Shown: positions 34,891 through 43,784, counted from the stretch's first letter. The stretch: 64,000 bases of DNA from JAFGCL01 sp964423835 (GCA_964423835.1 CAYRGJ010000014.1:1-64000), one strand, 5' to 3'. Notes: generated by a model from the letters alone, not told the origin. A program made the numbers and translations.

Positions 34891-36915
34891 ATGAGGATAG
34901 GAGGCAGGCAGATCAGGATCAGCATCCTGGGCAAGCTGCTGGCGGTGTTTCTGCTGGTCGTCGCGGCGTTTGCGTGCTTCTGGGGCTACTGGGCCCTGCC
35001 CAAGTTCCAGTCGGACAAGATGCAGGATGCGGAAGACAAGACCCGGAATGCCGTAGAGCTGGCTTGCGGTGCCGTGGATTTCGTGGCTCAGATGGAGCAG
35101 CAGGGGTTGATTGCCTCTGACATGGCCCAGAGCTACGCGCTGGTGGCGGTGGGCAGCCTGCGCTGGGACACTGGCTTCGGCCAGGGCTCCTTCTGGGTGC
35201 AGAGCTACCAGCCCGTCATGCTACTGGATGCCGAGAACCCGGAGCTGGTGGGCACTGACGTCTCAGGTATCCTGGACCGCGATGGCCGCGCCGTCTACCG
35301 CGATCTGACCTCCCTGGCCAGGAGCCAGGGCGAGGGGGCCTACCGGTATCCCATGGCCGATGCCCGGGGCCGCGCGGTCACCAGGATGGCATACGTGAAG
35401 TCACTGGAGCCCTGGGGATGGGTGGTGGGCACCAACGGGCCCGATGTGGAGACCCTGGTATCCGAGTACCGGTCCTGGAGAGATGCCCTGGGCTGGACGC
35501 TCGGTGCCATATGCTTCGTGTCCCTGTTCCTGTTCTGGCTGACCGTCCGGGTCACCCTGACCCGGCCGCTGGCGTCAATGGTGAAGACCTCGAAGGCCCT
35601 GGCCGAAGGCGACGTGGATAACATGGTCAGCGTCAGATCCAATGATGAAGTGGGTGACCTGGCCGCGGCTTACTCCCGGGTGATCGACTACATGAAGGAG
35701 GTGGCGGAAGCCACCAGCAGGGTGGCCGACGGCGACCTGACCACGAGCATCCGGCCCAGGTCGGAGAGGGACGTGCTGGGCCACGCCCAGGCCCGGCTGG
35801 TGGCCAGGCAGCGCGAGCTGATCGGCAAGACGAAGACCGCCGCCGCCAATGTGGCCGAGGCCAGCAAGCAGCTGACCAAGGCCTCGGAGCAGACGGCCCA
35901 GGCCACGCAGCAGATAACGGCCACCATTCAGACCGTGGCCAGGGGCGCCAATGAGCAGTCGATGTCGCTGCAGCAGACGACCCAGGGGGTGGAGCAGCTG
36001 ACCGATGCCATCGCCCTCATAGCCGAGGGCTCCCAGGTTCAGGCCAAAGGGGTGGAGGACGCCACGCGGCTGGTGAGGGAGGTGTCCGTGGCCATCGCGG
36101 AGGTCTCCGCCAACGCCGAGGCGGGCAACGAGTCCTGGGGGGCCACGGCCGCCTCTGCCGCTGAAGGCGCGCGCAAGACACACGAGACGGTGCAGGGGAT
36201 GGTCCAGATCAAGAAGGCCATGGACCAGGTTTCGGCCAAGGTCAGCGACCTGGGCGGGAGGTCGCAGGAGATCGGGAAGATCGTGGCCACCATCGACGAT
36301 ATCGCTGCCCAGACCAACCTCCTGGCCCTCAACGCCGCCATCGAAGCGGCCCGGGCCGGCGAGCAGGGCCGCGGCTTTGCCGTGGTCGCTGACGAGGTCC
36401 GGAAGCTGGCGGAGCGATCATCGCTGGCCACCGGGGAGATAGCCACGCTGGTGGGCGGGATTCAAACCAGCCTGCAGGAGGCCGTGGACGCCATGCGGCA
36501 GGGCAGCAAGGACGTGGAGAGCGGCTATTCCCTGGCCGCCGATGCCGGGGCTTCACTGGATGCCATCATGGAGAAATCGCAGTCCGTGGCCAAGCAGGTG
36601 GAGCACATATCCATCGCGGCCAAGGTGCTCAACGACTTCAGCGCCGAGATGGTGGAGGCCATCGACGGGATCAACAGGGTGGTGGAGCAGAATGCGGCCG
36701 CCACCCAGCAGATGACCCAGGGCTCGAGGGCCGTCTCCTCGGCGGTCGCCAACTCGGCCGAGATCGCCTCCGAAAACAGCGCTGCCGCCCAGGAGGTATC
36801 GGCCTCGACGGAGCAGATGTCGGCCCAGGTGGAAGAGACGCTGGCCGCCGCCCAGTCCCTGACCGACATGTCGGAGGAGATGGAGCAGTCGGTGTCCGTC
36901 TTCAAGCTCGACTAG
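34891..36915 (+). CDS. Methyl-accepting chemotaxis protein with single Cache domain
   Basis: A 674-residue transmembrane receptor: TM1 at about residues 12-34, an extracytoplasmic single-Cache sensor at about 45-195 (WDTGFGQGSFWVQ, ...SLEPWGWVVGTNG), TM2 at 201-220, HAMP at about 221-275 and a long coiled-coil signalling domain. The CheA/CheW-binding tip, about 461-510, contains AAQTNLLALNAAIEAARAGE. It would sense a small organic acid or amino acid. No che genes are nearby. Confidence 0.95.
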   Translation: MRIGGRQIRISILGKLLAVFLLVVAAFACFWGYWALPKFQSDKMQDAEDKTRNAVELACGAVDFVAQMEQQGLIASDMAQSYALVAVGSLRWDTGFGQGSFWVQSYQPVMLLDAENPELVGTDVSGILDRDGRAVYRDLTSLARSQGEGAYRYPMADARGRAVTRMAYVKSLEPWGWVVGTNGPDVETLVSEYRSWRDALGWTLGAICFVSLFLFWLTVRVTLTRPLASMVKTSKALAEGDVDNMVSVRSNDEVGDLAAAYSRVIDYMKEVAEATSRVADGDLTTSIRPRSERDVLGHAQARLVARQRELIGKTKTAAANVAEASKQLTKASEQTAQATQQITATIQTVARGANEQSMSLQQTTQGVEQLTDAIALIAEGSQVQAKGVEDATRLVREVSVAIAEVSANAEAGNESWGATAASAAEGARKTHETVQGMVQIKKAMDQVSAKVSDLGGRSQEIGKIVATIDDIAAQTNLLALNAAIEAARAGEQGRGFAVVADEVRKLAERSSLATGEIATLVGGIQTSLQEAVDAMRQGSKDVESGYSLAADAGASLDAIMEKSQSVAKQVEHISIAAKVLNDFSAEMVEAIDGINRVVEQNAAATQQMTQGSRAVSSAVANSAEIASENSAAAQEVSASTEQMSAQVEETLAAAQSLTDMSEEMEQSVSVFKLD

Positions 36916-36966
36916 GCGCTCCGGGGCTGGCCCTCGGCCGCGCCTGGCGGGCCATGCGCGCCGCGG

Positions 36967-38556
36967 CTAGAACACGCTCCGGATGCTGGGGTGCAGGCGC
37001 CCGCCCACCTGCTCGATGGTCTCGTGCCTGAGGCGGTTGAGGTCCCTCTGCAGGGTCTGGAACCGGTTGCCCGAGTAGAGCATCTCCGGGTGGAAGTAGA
37101 TGTCATCCACGGCCCTCACGGCGGCCGGAACCTGGAAGCCGGATGCTGAATCAACCCAGTTCTCCAGCCCGCCCCGGAGCAGCGAGTCCAGGATGGCCAG
37201 CGTGTGCTCCAGCCGGATCTGCCGGTACTCCTCCCCGGCGCCGATGCCGCCGGTATTGAGCAGGTAGTACTGCAGGTGAGGCAGGCCTTCCACCAGCTCA
37301 TAGAGGAGATTGGCGTGCCCCGCCTTGTCGCCGGCCATGAAGGGGTCATAGAAGAACTCTGTCCGGATCCGGCCGGCCCTGGTGGGGTCTCCGGCCGACG
37401 ACTCCATGGCCTGCCCCAGGATCATGAGGGCCACTGCCTGCTCGCGGGTGAGCCGGGATATGGCCGGGATCAGGGGCCCCCGGGTGAGCAGGATCAGGTT
37501 ATCCACCCGGTCGACATCGACGTGGCGGCTGGCGTGCATGAAGTCCCTCCGGGGGACCACGGCCCGGCCGTTGGAGGTCAGGCTGAGGTTGTAGAAGTCG
37601 AGGTCCCCTTCCGGGGTGACGTGGATGTTCTCGCCGAAGGTCTCCGGGTTCAGCAGCCCGTAGTAGATCTCGGCCTGCTCGCCGGGGTTGACGCCCTCGG
37701 TCTTCACGAATACGCCCCCGGCCTCGAACCCCATGAACGACCCGTCGGGCATCAGGGTGCCGCCGTCGTCCTGCACCAGCCAGGACTTCTCCTTGCCCTT
37801 GCGGGCCAGCACCTTGCCCGAGGTGGTCGTCTTGCCGTTGGCGGACAGCGAGGCCAGCAGGGTCCGGGTGGTGCGATAGTCGCCCCGCGATGACTGCAGG
37901 TAGTCCTCGCGGCAGCCGGCGTGCAGGAAGATGCCGCCCTTACGGGTCTTGGCCGACCAGTCCTCCGCCGCGAAGACCCCTTTCTTGTACTCGCCGATGT
38001 AGTTGGAGTTGCGCACGATCTTGATCACCCGGCCGTCGCCGAGCATGGCCAGGCGGATGGTGATGTCCTTCTGGGGCAGCGGTTTCGATCTGTTGGCCTC
38101 AAAGGCATCGTCGGCAAACATGATGATGGTGTAGTCCGGCCGCTTGAAAGAGTGCCGGACCGGCAGGAAGAGGCTGCGTCCGCCGTACGCCACGTGGGCG
38201 AACTCCTCGGGGACCAGCAGCCGGACCACGGTGGGGCTGGATTCGTTGCCCACGGTCCGGTCCACCTCGATCAGCCGCTTGGTGGATAGCACGCTCTCGC
38301 ACTGGGCCAGCAGCTTGCGCTCTTTGGCGCCGAAGGGGTGGTCCACGCTGTTGTGGGTGAACATGGCGGCCCGGGACATGGGCTCGCTCCGGGCCACGAA
38401 GCTGCCGTAGATGGTCTTGCGGACCTCCGGCTCCTTCTCCACCAGGGCCCCCAGCTCCTGGTCGGCCGGGTTCACCAGCAGACGGCCGTCCGCGGCCGCG
38501 GCGTCCCGGATGCGCTCTGCCGCCCGGGCGAACTCCTCAGGATTGAACTCGGCCAT
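36967..38556 (-). CDS. Phosphoenolpyruvate carboxykinase (ATP)-like
   Basis: A 529-residue protein of PEPCK architecture and length. The kinase-1a loop reads SLSANGKTTTSGK in place of the usual GLSGTGKTTLS, followed by a QDDGGTLMPDGSF-MGFEAGG block equivalent to the DDEHGW...FNFEGGCYAK region. It would interconvert oxaloacetate and PEP. The differences in the loop suggest a divergent subgroup. It starts 12 nt after panC with a GGGGAGGAAGG site and so may end the pantothenate operon. Confidence 0.75.
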   Translation of the reverse strand: MAEFNPEEFARAAERIRDAAAADGRLLVNPADQELGALVEKEPEVRKTIYGSFVARSEPMSRAAMFTHNSVDHPFGAKERKLLAQCESVLSTKRLIEVDRTVGNESSPTVVRLLVPEEFAHVAYGGRSLFLPVRHSFKRPDYTIIMFADDAFEANRSKPLPQKDITIRLAMLGDGRVIKIVRNSNYIGEYKKGVFAAEDWSAKTRKGGIFLHAGCREDYLQSSRGDYRTTRTLLASLSANGKTTTSGKVLARKGKEKSWLVQDDGGTLMPDGSFMGFEAGGVFVKTEGVNPGEQAEIYYGLLNPETFGENIHVTPEGDLDFYNLSLTSNGRAVVPRRDFMHASRHVDVDRVDNLILLTRGPLIPAISRLTREQAVALMILGQAMESSAGDPTRAGRIRTEFFYDPFMAGDKAGHANLLYELVEGLPHLQYYLLNTGGIGAGEEYRQIRLEHTLAILDSLLRGGLENWVDSASGFQVPAAVRAVDDIYFHPEMLYSGNRFQTLQRDLNRLRHETIEQVGGRLHPSIRSVF

Positions 38557-38568
38557 GTCCTTCCTCCC

Positions 38569-39405
38569 CTATCCGCCCAGGGTAGTGTTGTCGATCAGCC
38601 TGGTCTTGCCCAGGTACACCGCCATTGAGATCAGCGCCGGCCCCTCCATCATCGACAGCTCCTGCAGCGTGGCGGGATCGGCTATGCTGACATAATCTAT
38701 GCGCGCCAGGGGCTCCTTCCCGATGCACTCCAGCATCTCGCGGCGGATCCTCCCGGCGTCCCGCTCTCCCTCTTCCCAGAGGCCTCGGGCCAGATTCATG
38801 GATCTCCACAGGACCACGGCCGCCCGGCGCTCCTCCGGATTGAGGTATACATTCCGGCTGCTCATGGCCAGCCCATCCGGCTCGCGCTGGGTGGGCACCA
38901 CCACCACCTGCAGGTTCATGTTCAGGTCCCGGACCATCTTCTGGATGACCACCACCTGCTGGGCGTCCTTCTGCCCGAAGTAGGCCCGGGTGGGCTCCAC
39001 GATATTGAACAGCTTGGCCACCACCGTGGCCACTCCCCGGAAGTGCCCCGGGCGGGCGGCCCCTTCCAGCACGCCGGTCACGCCCTCGACGTCCACCCAG
39101 GTGCCGGCGCCGGGGGGGTAGATCTCCTCCACCGGAGGGATGAGCACCAGGTCGGTCCTCTCCTTCTCCAGGAGGGCCAGGTCGCGGTCGGGGTCGCGGG
39201 GATAGCGGGCGAAGTCCTCCTTCGGCCCGAACTGGGTGGGATTGACGAAGATGCTCACGGCGCAGAGGTCGTTCTCGGCTTTGGCCCTTCGCGCCAGATA
39301 CAGGTGGCCTTCATGGAGGTAGCCCATGGTGGGCACAAAGCCCAGCGTGCCCCCCGCCTGGCGGCGGGCCTCCCTGAAGCCGGCGACCGTGGTTATGACC
39401 TTCAT
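38569..39405 (-). CDS. panC: Pantothenate synthetase
   Basis: A 278-residue ATP-dependent ligase joining pantoate and beta-alanine. The HIGH-like motifs are VPTMGYLHEGH and GQKDAQQ, and the KMSKS-like motif is MSSRN. Its ATG overlaps the upstream nitroreductase stop (ATGA). It is the final step of the pathway encoded by this operon. Confidence 0.96.
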   Translation of the reverse strand: MKVITTVAGFREARRQAGGTLGFVPTMGYLHEGHLYLARRAKAENDLCAVSIFVNPTQFGPKEDFARYPRDPDRDLALLEKERTDLVLIPPVEEIYPPGAGTWVDVEGVTGVLEGAARPGHFRGVATVVAKLFNIVEPTRAYFGQKDAQQVVVIQKMVRDLNMNLQVVVVPTQREPDGLAMSSRNVYLNPEERRAAVVLWRSMNLARGLWEEGERDAGRIRREMLECIGKEPLARIDYVSIADPATLQELSMMEGPALISMAVYLGKTRLIDNTTLGG

Positions 39406-39977
39406 TCGGCCGCGTACCCGACGGGGATGATGTAGAGCGGCCAGTGCTCCTCCGGCAGCTTCAGCGCCGCGTGCACCCGCTCATCGTTGAAGGCGCCCAC
39501 GGGGACCGAGCCCAGGCCCATGGCCACCGCCTGCAGGTGGATGTTCTGGGCGGCGTGGCCCACCTCCATGCAGATGTAGCGCTCCGCCCGGTCGCCGTAG
39601 CGACCTTCCATGGCGCCATGGTCGGCGGCGATGACGATGCTGGCGGGAGCATCCCCGATGAACTCCTGCCCGGCGGCGGCCTCCGACAGCTTCGACACCA
39701 CGTCACCGCGCAGCGTCTCCACCAGCTCGTGGTCCTGCGGCACGTAGTGCTGGACGCCCTCCCTGGTCACCAGGTAGACCTCCAGGGGGTAGATGCCCCC
39801 GGCGGAGGGCACGGTCCGCCGGCCCCTGGGAAAGGTGCCCTGGGCGGCCCACAGCAGCTGCGCTATCTGCTCCACGCTGAGGCGCTTGGGCAGGAAGGCG
39901 CGCTTGGACCTCCTTCGCTCCAGCACCTCCTCAAGGGTGTATGTTCCTTTCTTCCTGGGGGCAGGCAGCCGGGCCAT
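39402..39977 (-). CDS. SagB/ThcOx-type nitroreductase between panB and panC
   Basis: A 191-residue FMN oxidoreductase of the SagB-like nitroreductase group: ERRRSKRAFLPKRLSVEQ, the AAQGTFP..RTVPSAGGIYPLEVYL block and QAVAMGLGSVPVGAF. No partner cyclodehydratase or peptide precursor is near, so a thiazole/oxazole role is unlikely. ATG at 39977 shares one base with the panB stop and has GGAGG seven bases upstream. Its end overlaps panC by 4 nt. This tight coupling suggests a job linked to pantothenate synthesis or its precursors, but none is known to me. Confidence 0.85.
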   Translation of the reverse strand: MARLPAPRKKGTYTLEEVLERRRSKRAFLPKRLSVEQIAQLLWAAQGTFPRGRRTVPSAGGIYPLEVYLVTREGVQHYVPQDHELVETLRGDVVSKLSEAAAGQEFIGDAPASIVIAADHGAMEGRYGDRAERYICMEVGHAAQNIHLQAVAMGLGSVPVGAFNDERVHAALKLPEEHWPLYIIPVGYAAE

Positions 39978-40807
39978 CACTTGTCCTCCAGACCGGCGAG
40001 GAGGCTCTCGTCCATGGTGAAGCTCTGCTTGTCCGTGGGGAAGGTCCCGGCCTGGACTTCGCTGGCGTACTCCCCCACCGCCTGCTTGATGGCGTCGGCC
40101 AGCTTGACGTACTGCTTGGCATGTTTGGGCACGAAATCGGTGAAGAGGCCCAGCATGTCGCTGATGACCTGCACCTGGCCGTCGCAGAAAGGCCCGGCGC
40201 CGATGCCGATGGTGGGGACGCTGACCTTCCTGGTGATGATCCTGGCCAGGGGGGTAGGCACGGCCTCCAGCACGATGGCGAAGGCGCCGGCCTCATCCAG
40301 GGCGCAGGCGTCCTTCACCAGGCGAAGGGCGGACTCCGGGGTCTTTCCCTGCACCTTGAACCCGCCCAGCTGATGGACCGACTGCGGCGTCAGCCCGATG
40401 TGGCCCATGACCGGTATGCCACAGTCTACTATGCGGCGCACCGTGTCGGCCATGGTCACCCCGCCCTCCAGCTTCACCGCCTGGGCGCCGGCCTCCTGCA
40501 TGAAACGGGCCGCATTGTGAAGGGCCTCTCCGACGCTGGCATAGGTCATGAAGGGCATGTCGCCGATGACCAGGGCCTGCTCCGTGCCGCGCACCACGGC
40601 CTTCGTGTGATGGATCATCACGTCCATGGTCACCGGGATGGTGGAGTCGTAGCCCAGGATGACCGTCCCCAGGCTGTCTCCCACCAGGATGAGCGGGATG
40701 CCGGCGGCGTCGACCAGCTTGGCGGTGGCGTAGTCGTAGGCGGTGAGCATGGGGATCTTCTTCCCCTTCTGCTTCATCTCTTTGATCTGGAGAATACTGG
40801 TCCGCAT
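39977..40807 (-). CDS. panB: 3-methyl-2-oxobutanoate hydroxymethyltransferase
   Basis: A 276-residue TIM-barrel enzyme adding a hydroxymethyl group from 5,10-methylene-THF to 2-oxoisovalerate, giving ketopantoate. The conserved AYDYATAKLVDAAGIPLILVGDSLG and GHIGLTPQSVHQLGG blocks are intact. ATG at 40807 follows AAAGGAGGA directly; a longer reading into the gap is rejected. Neighbours are panD and panC. Confidence 0.97.
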   Translation of the reverse strand: MRTSILQIKEMKQKGKKIPMLTAYDYATAKLVDAAGIPLILVGDSLGTVILGYDSTIPVTMDVMIHHTKAVVRGTEQALVIGDMPFMTYASVGEALHNAARFMQEAGAQAVKLEGGVTMADTVRRIVDCGIPVMGHIGLTPQSVHQLGGFKVQGKTPESALRLVKDACALDEAGAFAIVLEAVPTPLARIITRKVSVPTIGIGAGPFCDGQVQVISDMLGLFTDFVPKHAKQYVKLADAIKQAVGEYASEVQAGTFPTDKQSFTMDESLLAGLEDK

Positions 40808-40832
40808 CCATTCCTCCTTTGTGGGGCCGGAG

Positions 40833-40933
40833 GTGTGCGGCAGATCGGCCCCCATCCTTCCAGCCGGTGGAGCCCGATACCCGGGGCCAGTGGGCCCGGT
40901 TCCTCGGGGCAGATGGGGCCCAATCCGGCACAC
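40833..40933. repeat. Imperfect inverted repeat in the panD-panB gap
   Basis: GTGTGCggcagatcggcCCCCATC (40833-40856, plus) is mirrored by GATGGGGcccaatccGGCACAC (40912-40933). The 209-bp gap also carries several GGGGCC runs. It could form a long stem in the transcript ahead of panB. Confidence 0.5.
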
Positions 40934-41016
40934 TGATGGGGCCCCGGCCTCCGGCCGCCCTATGATACCACGCCCCGGTCCGGTGGAGGCCGGGGCCGGG
41001 GGGCTGCGGCGGGCGC

Positions 41017-41421
41017 CTAGAGGGCCTTCAGGGTCTCAGTCAGGTCGTCCATCCAACCGTGCCCGCCGATCTTCTGCTCGCGGATGGCGTTGTTGGCGTC
41101 GACGTAGACCAGCCGCGGCTGAACGTGCTTGGCCTCTTCGTCCGTGACCGTGCTGTAGGTGAGGATGATGACGATGTCGCCCCTGGCCACCATGCGGGCG
41201 GCGGCCCCGTTGAGGACGATATCACCCGAGCCGGCTTCCCCCTCTATGGCGTAGGTCTGGAAGCGATTGCCGTTGTTGACGTCAAGGATGTGCACCATCT
41301 CGTACGGCAGTATGTCCGCTGCCTCCAGCAGCAGCCTGTCGATGGTGATGCTCCCCTCGTAGCCGACGTTTCCTCCCGTGACTCTGGCCCGGTGTATCTT
41401 GCTTCGCAGCATCGTCCTCAT
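41017..41421 (-). CDS. panD: Aspartate 1-decarboxylase proenzyme
   Basis: A 134-residue pyruvoyl enzyme making beta-alanine from aspartate. The self-cleavage site is Gly24-Ser25 (YEGSITID), and the N-terminus MRTMLRSKIHRARVT is typical. It lies 31 nt after the PanE-like gene. Confidence 0.97.
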   Translation of the reverse strand: MRTMLRSKIHRARVTGGNVGYEGSITIDRLLLEAADILPYEMVHILDVNNGNRFQTYAIEGEAGSGDIVLNGAAARMVARGDIVIILTYSTVTDEEAKHVQPRLVYVDANNAIREQKIGGHGWMDDLTETLKAL

Positions 41422-41452
41422 GTTTGTACCTCCTCTGTTTGCGTCCTGCCGG

Positions 41453-42319
41453 TCACCCGCGGGGCTGGCTCAGGATCGCATTCAGTTCTCCGGCTTTCTC
41501 TTTGTCGATTCTTCCTTTGGCCAAGGCGATGGGAATGGTCTGGCGCCCCAGCTCCTCGTAGGCCGGCAGCAGCTCCGGCGCCCTGTCCCGAAGGGCGGCC
41601 AGGTGCTTCCGCACGGTCCCGGCATCGCCCCGGGCGATGGGCCCGGTGAGCGAGTTGGGCAGACCGACGTTGTCCAGGTTGTTCAGCGAGCCCCTGAGCA
41701 GGGGCAGCAGGGCCTGCGTGGCCTCCGGCGTGGAAACGCCGAAGGTCTTCCACAGGTCGGTGGCCAGCTTGACCAGGGTGATCATGTAGTTGCAGGCGAT
41801 CACGGCGGCGGCGTGATAGGCCACCTTGTCGCCGGGCCGCAGCTCGATCCAGTGCCCGCCCAGGGCGGCGGCCATCTCCTTCAATGTGGCCAGCAGGGCG
41901 CCGTCGGCCTCCAGGGCGAAGGTCGAGCCCGGGATGTTCTCGATGGCATAGGCCACGGTGGCGAAGGTCTGCAGGGGGTGGAACCCGCCCCTGAGGGCGC
42001 CGCATTGGGCGGCGGCGGCCAGGATGTCCAGGGAGTCGGCGCCGCTGCAGTGCACCACGCCCTGGCCGGGGCGCCACTTCACCTGCCCGGCCACCTGGGG
42101 TATGACGCCATCGGGGGTAGTGATGAAGACCAGGTCGGCGGCATCTGCCACGGCCTGGGCGCTGTCGCAGACCCGGCAGCCATCGACCATTCCGGCCAGC
42201 CTCTCGGCAGAGGCCCGGGTGCGGCTGGAAACGGCTACGACGCCGTAGCCCTTCCCTCCGAGTCGGACGGCAAGGGCGGTCCCGACTGTCCCGGCGCCAA
42301 TGAAGCCTGCGTTTGGCAC
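41453..42319 (-). CDS. Rossmann-like DUF2520 protein, PanE-like candidate ketopantoate reductase
   Basis: A 288-residue protein with an N-terminal NAD(P) loop GFIGAGTVGTALA and a C-terminal DUF2520-type helical domain (AVIACNYMITL...). The fold resembles 6-phosphogluconate dehydrogenase-like reductases such as PanE. It opens an operon with panD, panB and panC, which otherwise lacks a ketopantoate reductase, so it is the best candidate for that step. The GTG at 42319 has GGGGGG four bases upstream. An intrinsic terminator sits just before it. Confidence 0.85.
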   Translation of the reverse strand: MPNAGFIGAGTVGTALAVRLGGKGYGVVAVSSRTRASAERLAGMVDGCRVCDSAQAVADAADLVFITTPDGVIPQVAGQVKWRPGQGVVHCSGADSLDILAAAAQCGALRGGFHPLQTFATVAYAIENIPGSTFALEADGALLATLKEMAAALGGHWIELRPGDKVAYHAAAVIACNYMITLVKLATDLWKTFGVSTPEATQALLPLLRGSLNNLDNVGLPNSLTGPIARGDAGTVRKHLAALRDRAPELLPAYEELGRQTIPIALAKGRIDKEKAGELNAILSQPRG

Positions 42320-42331
42320 TCTGCCCCCCGG

Positions 42332-42373
42332 CCAAAACAAGAAAGCCTTCTCGGCGTGGCCAAGAAGGCTTTC
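42332..42373 (-). terminator. Intrinsic terminator / attenuator in the pan operon leader
   Basis: On the minus strand GAAAGCCTTCT and AGAAGGCTTTC (11 bp perfect) enclose an 11-nt loop and are followed by TTGTTTTGG. It lies 22 nt upstream of the GTG start of the PanE-like gene and downstream of a promoter and a 25-codon ORF, so it should stop transcription before the operon unless overridden. Confidence 0.75.
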
Positions 42374-42385
42374 GGAGTTTCTACC

Positions 42386-42463
42386 CTATTTACCGTCTCG
42401 GTCGTTGCCGATCCAAGCGATCTTGTTGTTAAGTTCTCTGAGCTTGCCGGTGCTCACCGCCAT
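42386..42463 (-). CDS. 25-codon ORF in the pan operon leader
   Basis: ATG to TAG, 25 residues, beginning MAVSTGKLREL and ending NDRDGK. It starts about 13 nt after the predicted transcription start and ends 12 nt before the terminator hairpin. No good ribosome site is visible. It may be a leader peptide, or the coding look may be chance in a structured RNA. Confidence 0.4.
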   Translation of the reverse strand: MAVSTGKLRELNNKIAWIGNDRDGK

Positions 42464-42482
42464 ATCGGTCGATGGCTTATTC

Positions 42483-42512
42483 AAGTTACCAGAAATCGGC
42501 CTCGAATGTCAA
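42483..42512 (-). promoter_or_regulatory. Promoter of the pantothenate operon leader
   Basis: Minus strand TTGACA (42507-42512), 18-bp spacer and TAACTT (42483-42488). This gives a leader of roughly 155 nt to the GTG start at 42319. Confidence 0.6.
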
Positions 42513-42593
42513 GCCTGGCGCCCGGGCAGCCTGGTCCTCCGGGCTACCGTTCCCCTGCCCCTCCGTCCCGGGCAGGGGAACGCGTCCGCCTCT

Positions 42594-43784
42594 TTAGATA
42601 ACGCCCTCGGACTTGAGCTCAGCCAGCTTCTCCGGGGACAGCCCCAGGATGCCGGTGTAGACCTCCTGGTTGTGCTGCCCCGCCGTGGGCCCCGGCCGCT
42701 CGATGGCCCCCGGGGTCTCCGACATCTTGATCACCACGCCGGGAACGGGGATCTTGCCCACCCTGGGGTACTCGATGTCCACCAGCATCTCCCGGGCCGC
42801 CACCTGCGGGTCATTGGCCGCCTCCAGGGTGTTCTGCACCTTGGCGCAGGGTACCCTGGCGGCCTCCAGGATCTTCATGGTCTCCACCGCGGTCTTGTCC
42901 TTCACCCACTCCTTGGCGATGGCCTGGATGGCGTGGCGGTTCTCGAAGCGGGACTGGTCGCTCTTGAACCGGGGGTCGTCCTTGAGCTCCTCCCGGCCGA
43001 TGGCCCGGCAGAAGCGCCTCCAGATGGGGTTGCCGGCGCAGCCGATCATCACGAAGCCGTCCCGGGCCTGAAGGCAATCGGTGAAGTTGTAGTAGCTGGT
43101 ATTGCCCTGGCGCTCCCGGATCATGCCTCCCACCTTGGCCTCGGCGGCCACCGCCAACCCGGAGACGCAGGCTACCGCCGTGTCCAGGAGGGCCACATCC
43201 ACGTACTGGCCCCGGCCGGTCTTCTGCCGCTGAAACAGGGCGAACATGATGCCCAGGGCGCAATGGGTGCCGGTGGAGAAATCCACCCAGGCATAGCCGG
43301 AGCGGGTGGGGGCGGTATCCGGGAAGCCGGTGTAGCTCATGGCCCCGGAGAGGGCCTGGGCGATGGTGTCAAAGCAGGGGCGCTGCTTGTAGGGGCCCCA
43401 CGAGCCGAAGCCGGACACCTGGGCCACGATGATACCGGGGTTGATTTGCTTGAGGGCGTCAAAGCTGAGGAGCTGCTCCTCCCGCGATCCGCTGACGTAG
43501 CTGTGCAGCACCACGTCGCTCTTCTTCACCAGCTCCTTGACGATCTCCTGGCCCTTCTCGCACAGAGGGTCGAGGGTCACCCCCCGGCGATTGGCCAGGG
43601 TGACCATGGTGAGCATGCTCTCCCCGTTGGGGGCGAAAGGCCCGAAGTTCCGCTCCTCTTCACCGGTGGGCCGCTCCACGCGTATGACGTCGGCGCCCAT
43701 GGCGGCCAGCAGCGTGGCGGCGTAGGGGCCGGCAAACCACCGGGAGAAGTCGAGGACCCTGATGCCCGTCAGAACCTTTTCCAC
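42594..43784 (-). CDS. Family III (CaiB/BaiF) acyl-CoA transferase
   Basis: A 396-residue CoA-transferase with opening block LTGIRVLDFSRWFAGPYAA and putative catalytic Asp in PCFDTIAQALSG. GTG at 43784 has AGGAGG seven bases upstream. A longer reading runs through the tandem repeat and is rejected. It is a separate branch from the family member at 7668-8873. It stands alone between the pan leader and ftsK; substrate unknown. Confidence 0.87.
   Translation of the reverse strand: MEKVLTGIRVLDFSRWFAGPYAATLLAAMGADVIRVERPTGEEERNFGPFAPNGESMLTMVTLANRRGVTLDPLCEKGQEIVKELVKKSDVVLHSYVSGSREEQLLSFDALKQINPGIIVAQVSGFGSWGPYKQRPCFDTIAQALSGAMSYTGFPDTAPTRSGYAWVDFSTGTHCALGIMFALFQRQKTGRGQYVDVALLDTAVACVSGLAVAAEAKVGGMIRERQGNTSYYNFTDCLQARDGFVMIGCAGNPIWRRFCRAIGREELKDDPRFKSDQSRFENRHAIQAIAKEWVKDKTAVETMKILEAARVPCAKVQNTLEAANDPQVAAREMLVDIEYPRVGKIPVPGVVIKMSETPGAIERPGPTAGQHNQEVYTGILGLSPEKLAELKSEGVI

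Noticed and set aside
39402..39977. Thiazole/oxazole-modified peptide (SagB) biosynthesis locus
   Set aside because: No YcaO, E1-like or precursor peptide gene is nearby; the gene is embedded in the pantothenate operon.
42341..42512. T-box leader in front of the pan operon
   Set aside because: No AGGGTGGNACCGCG T-box sequence or specifier loop was found, although the terminator is real.
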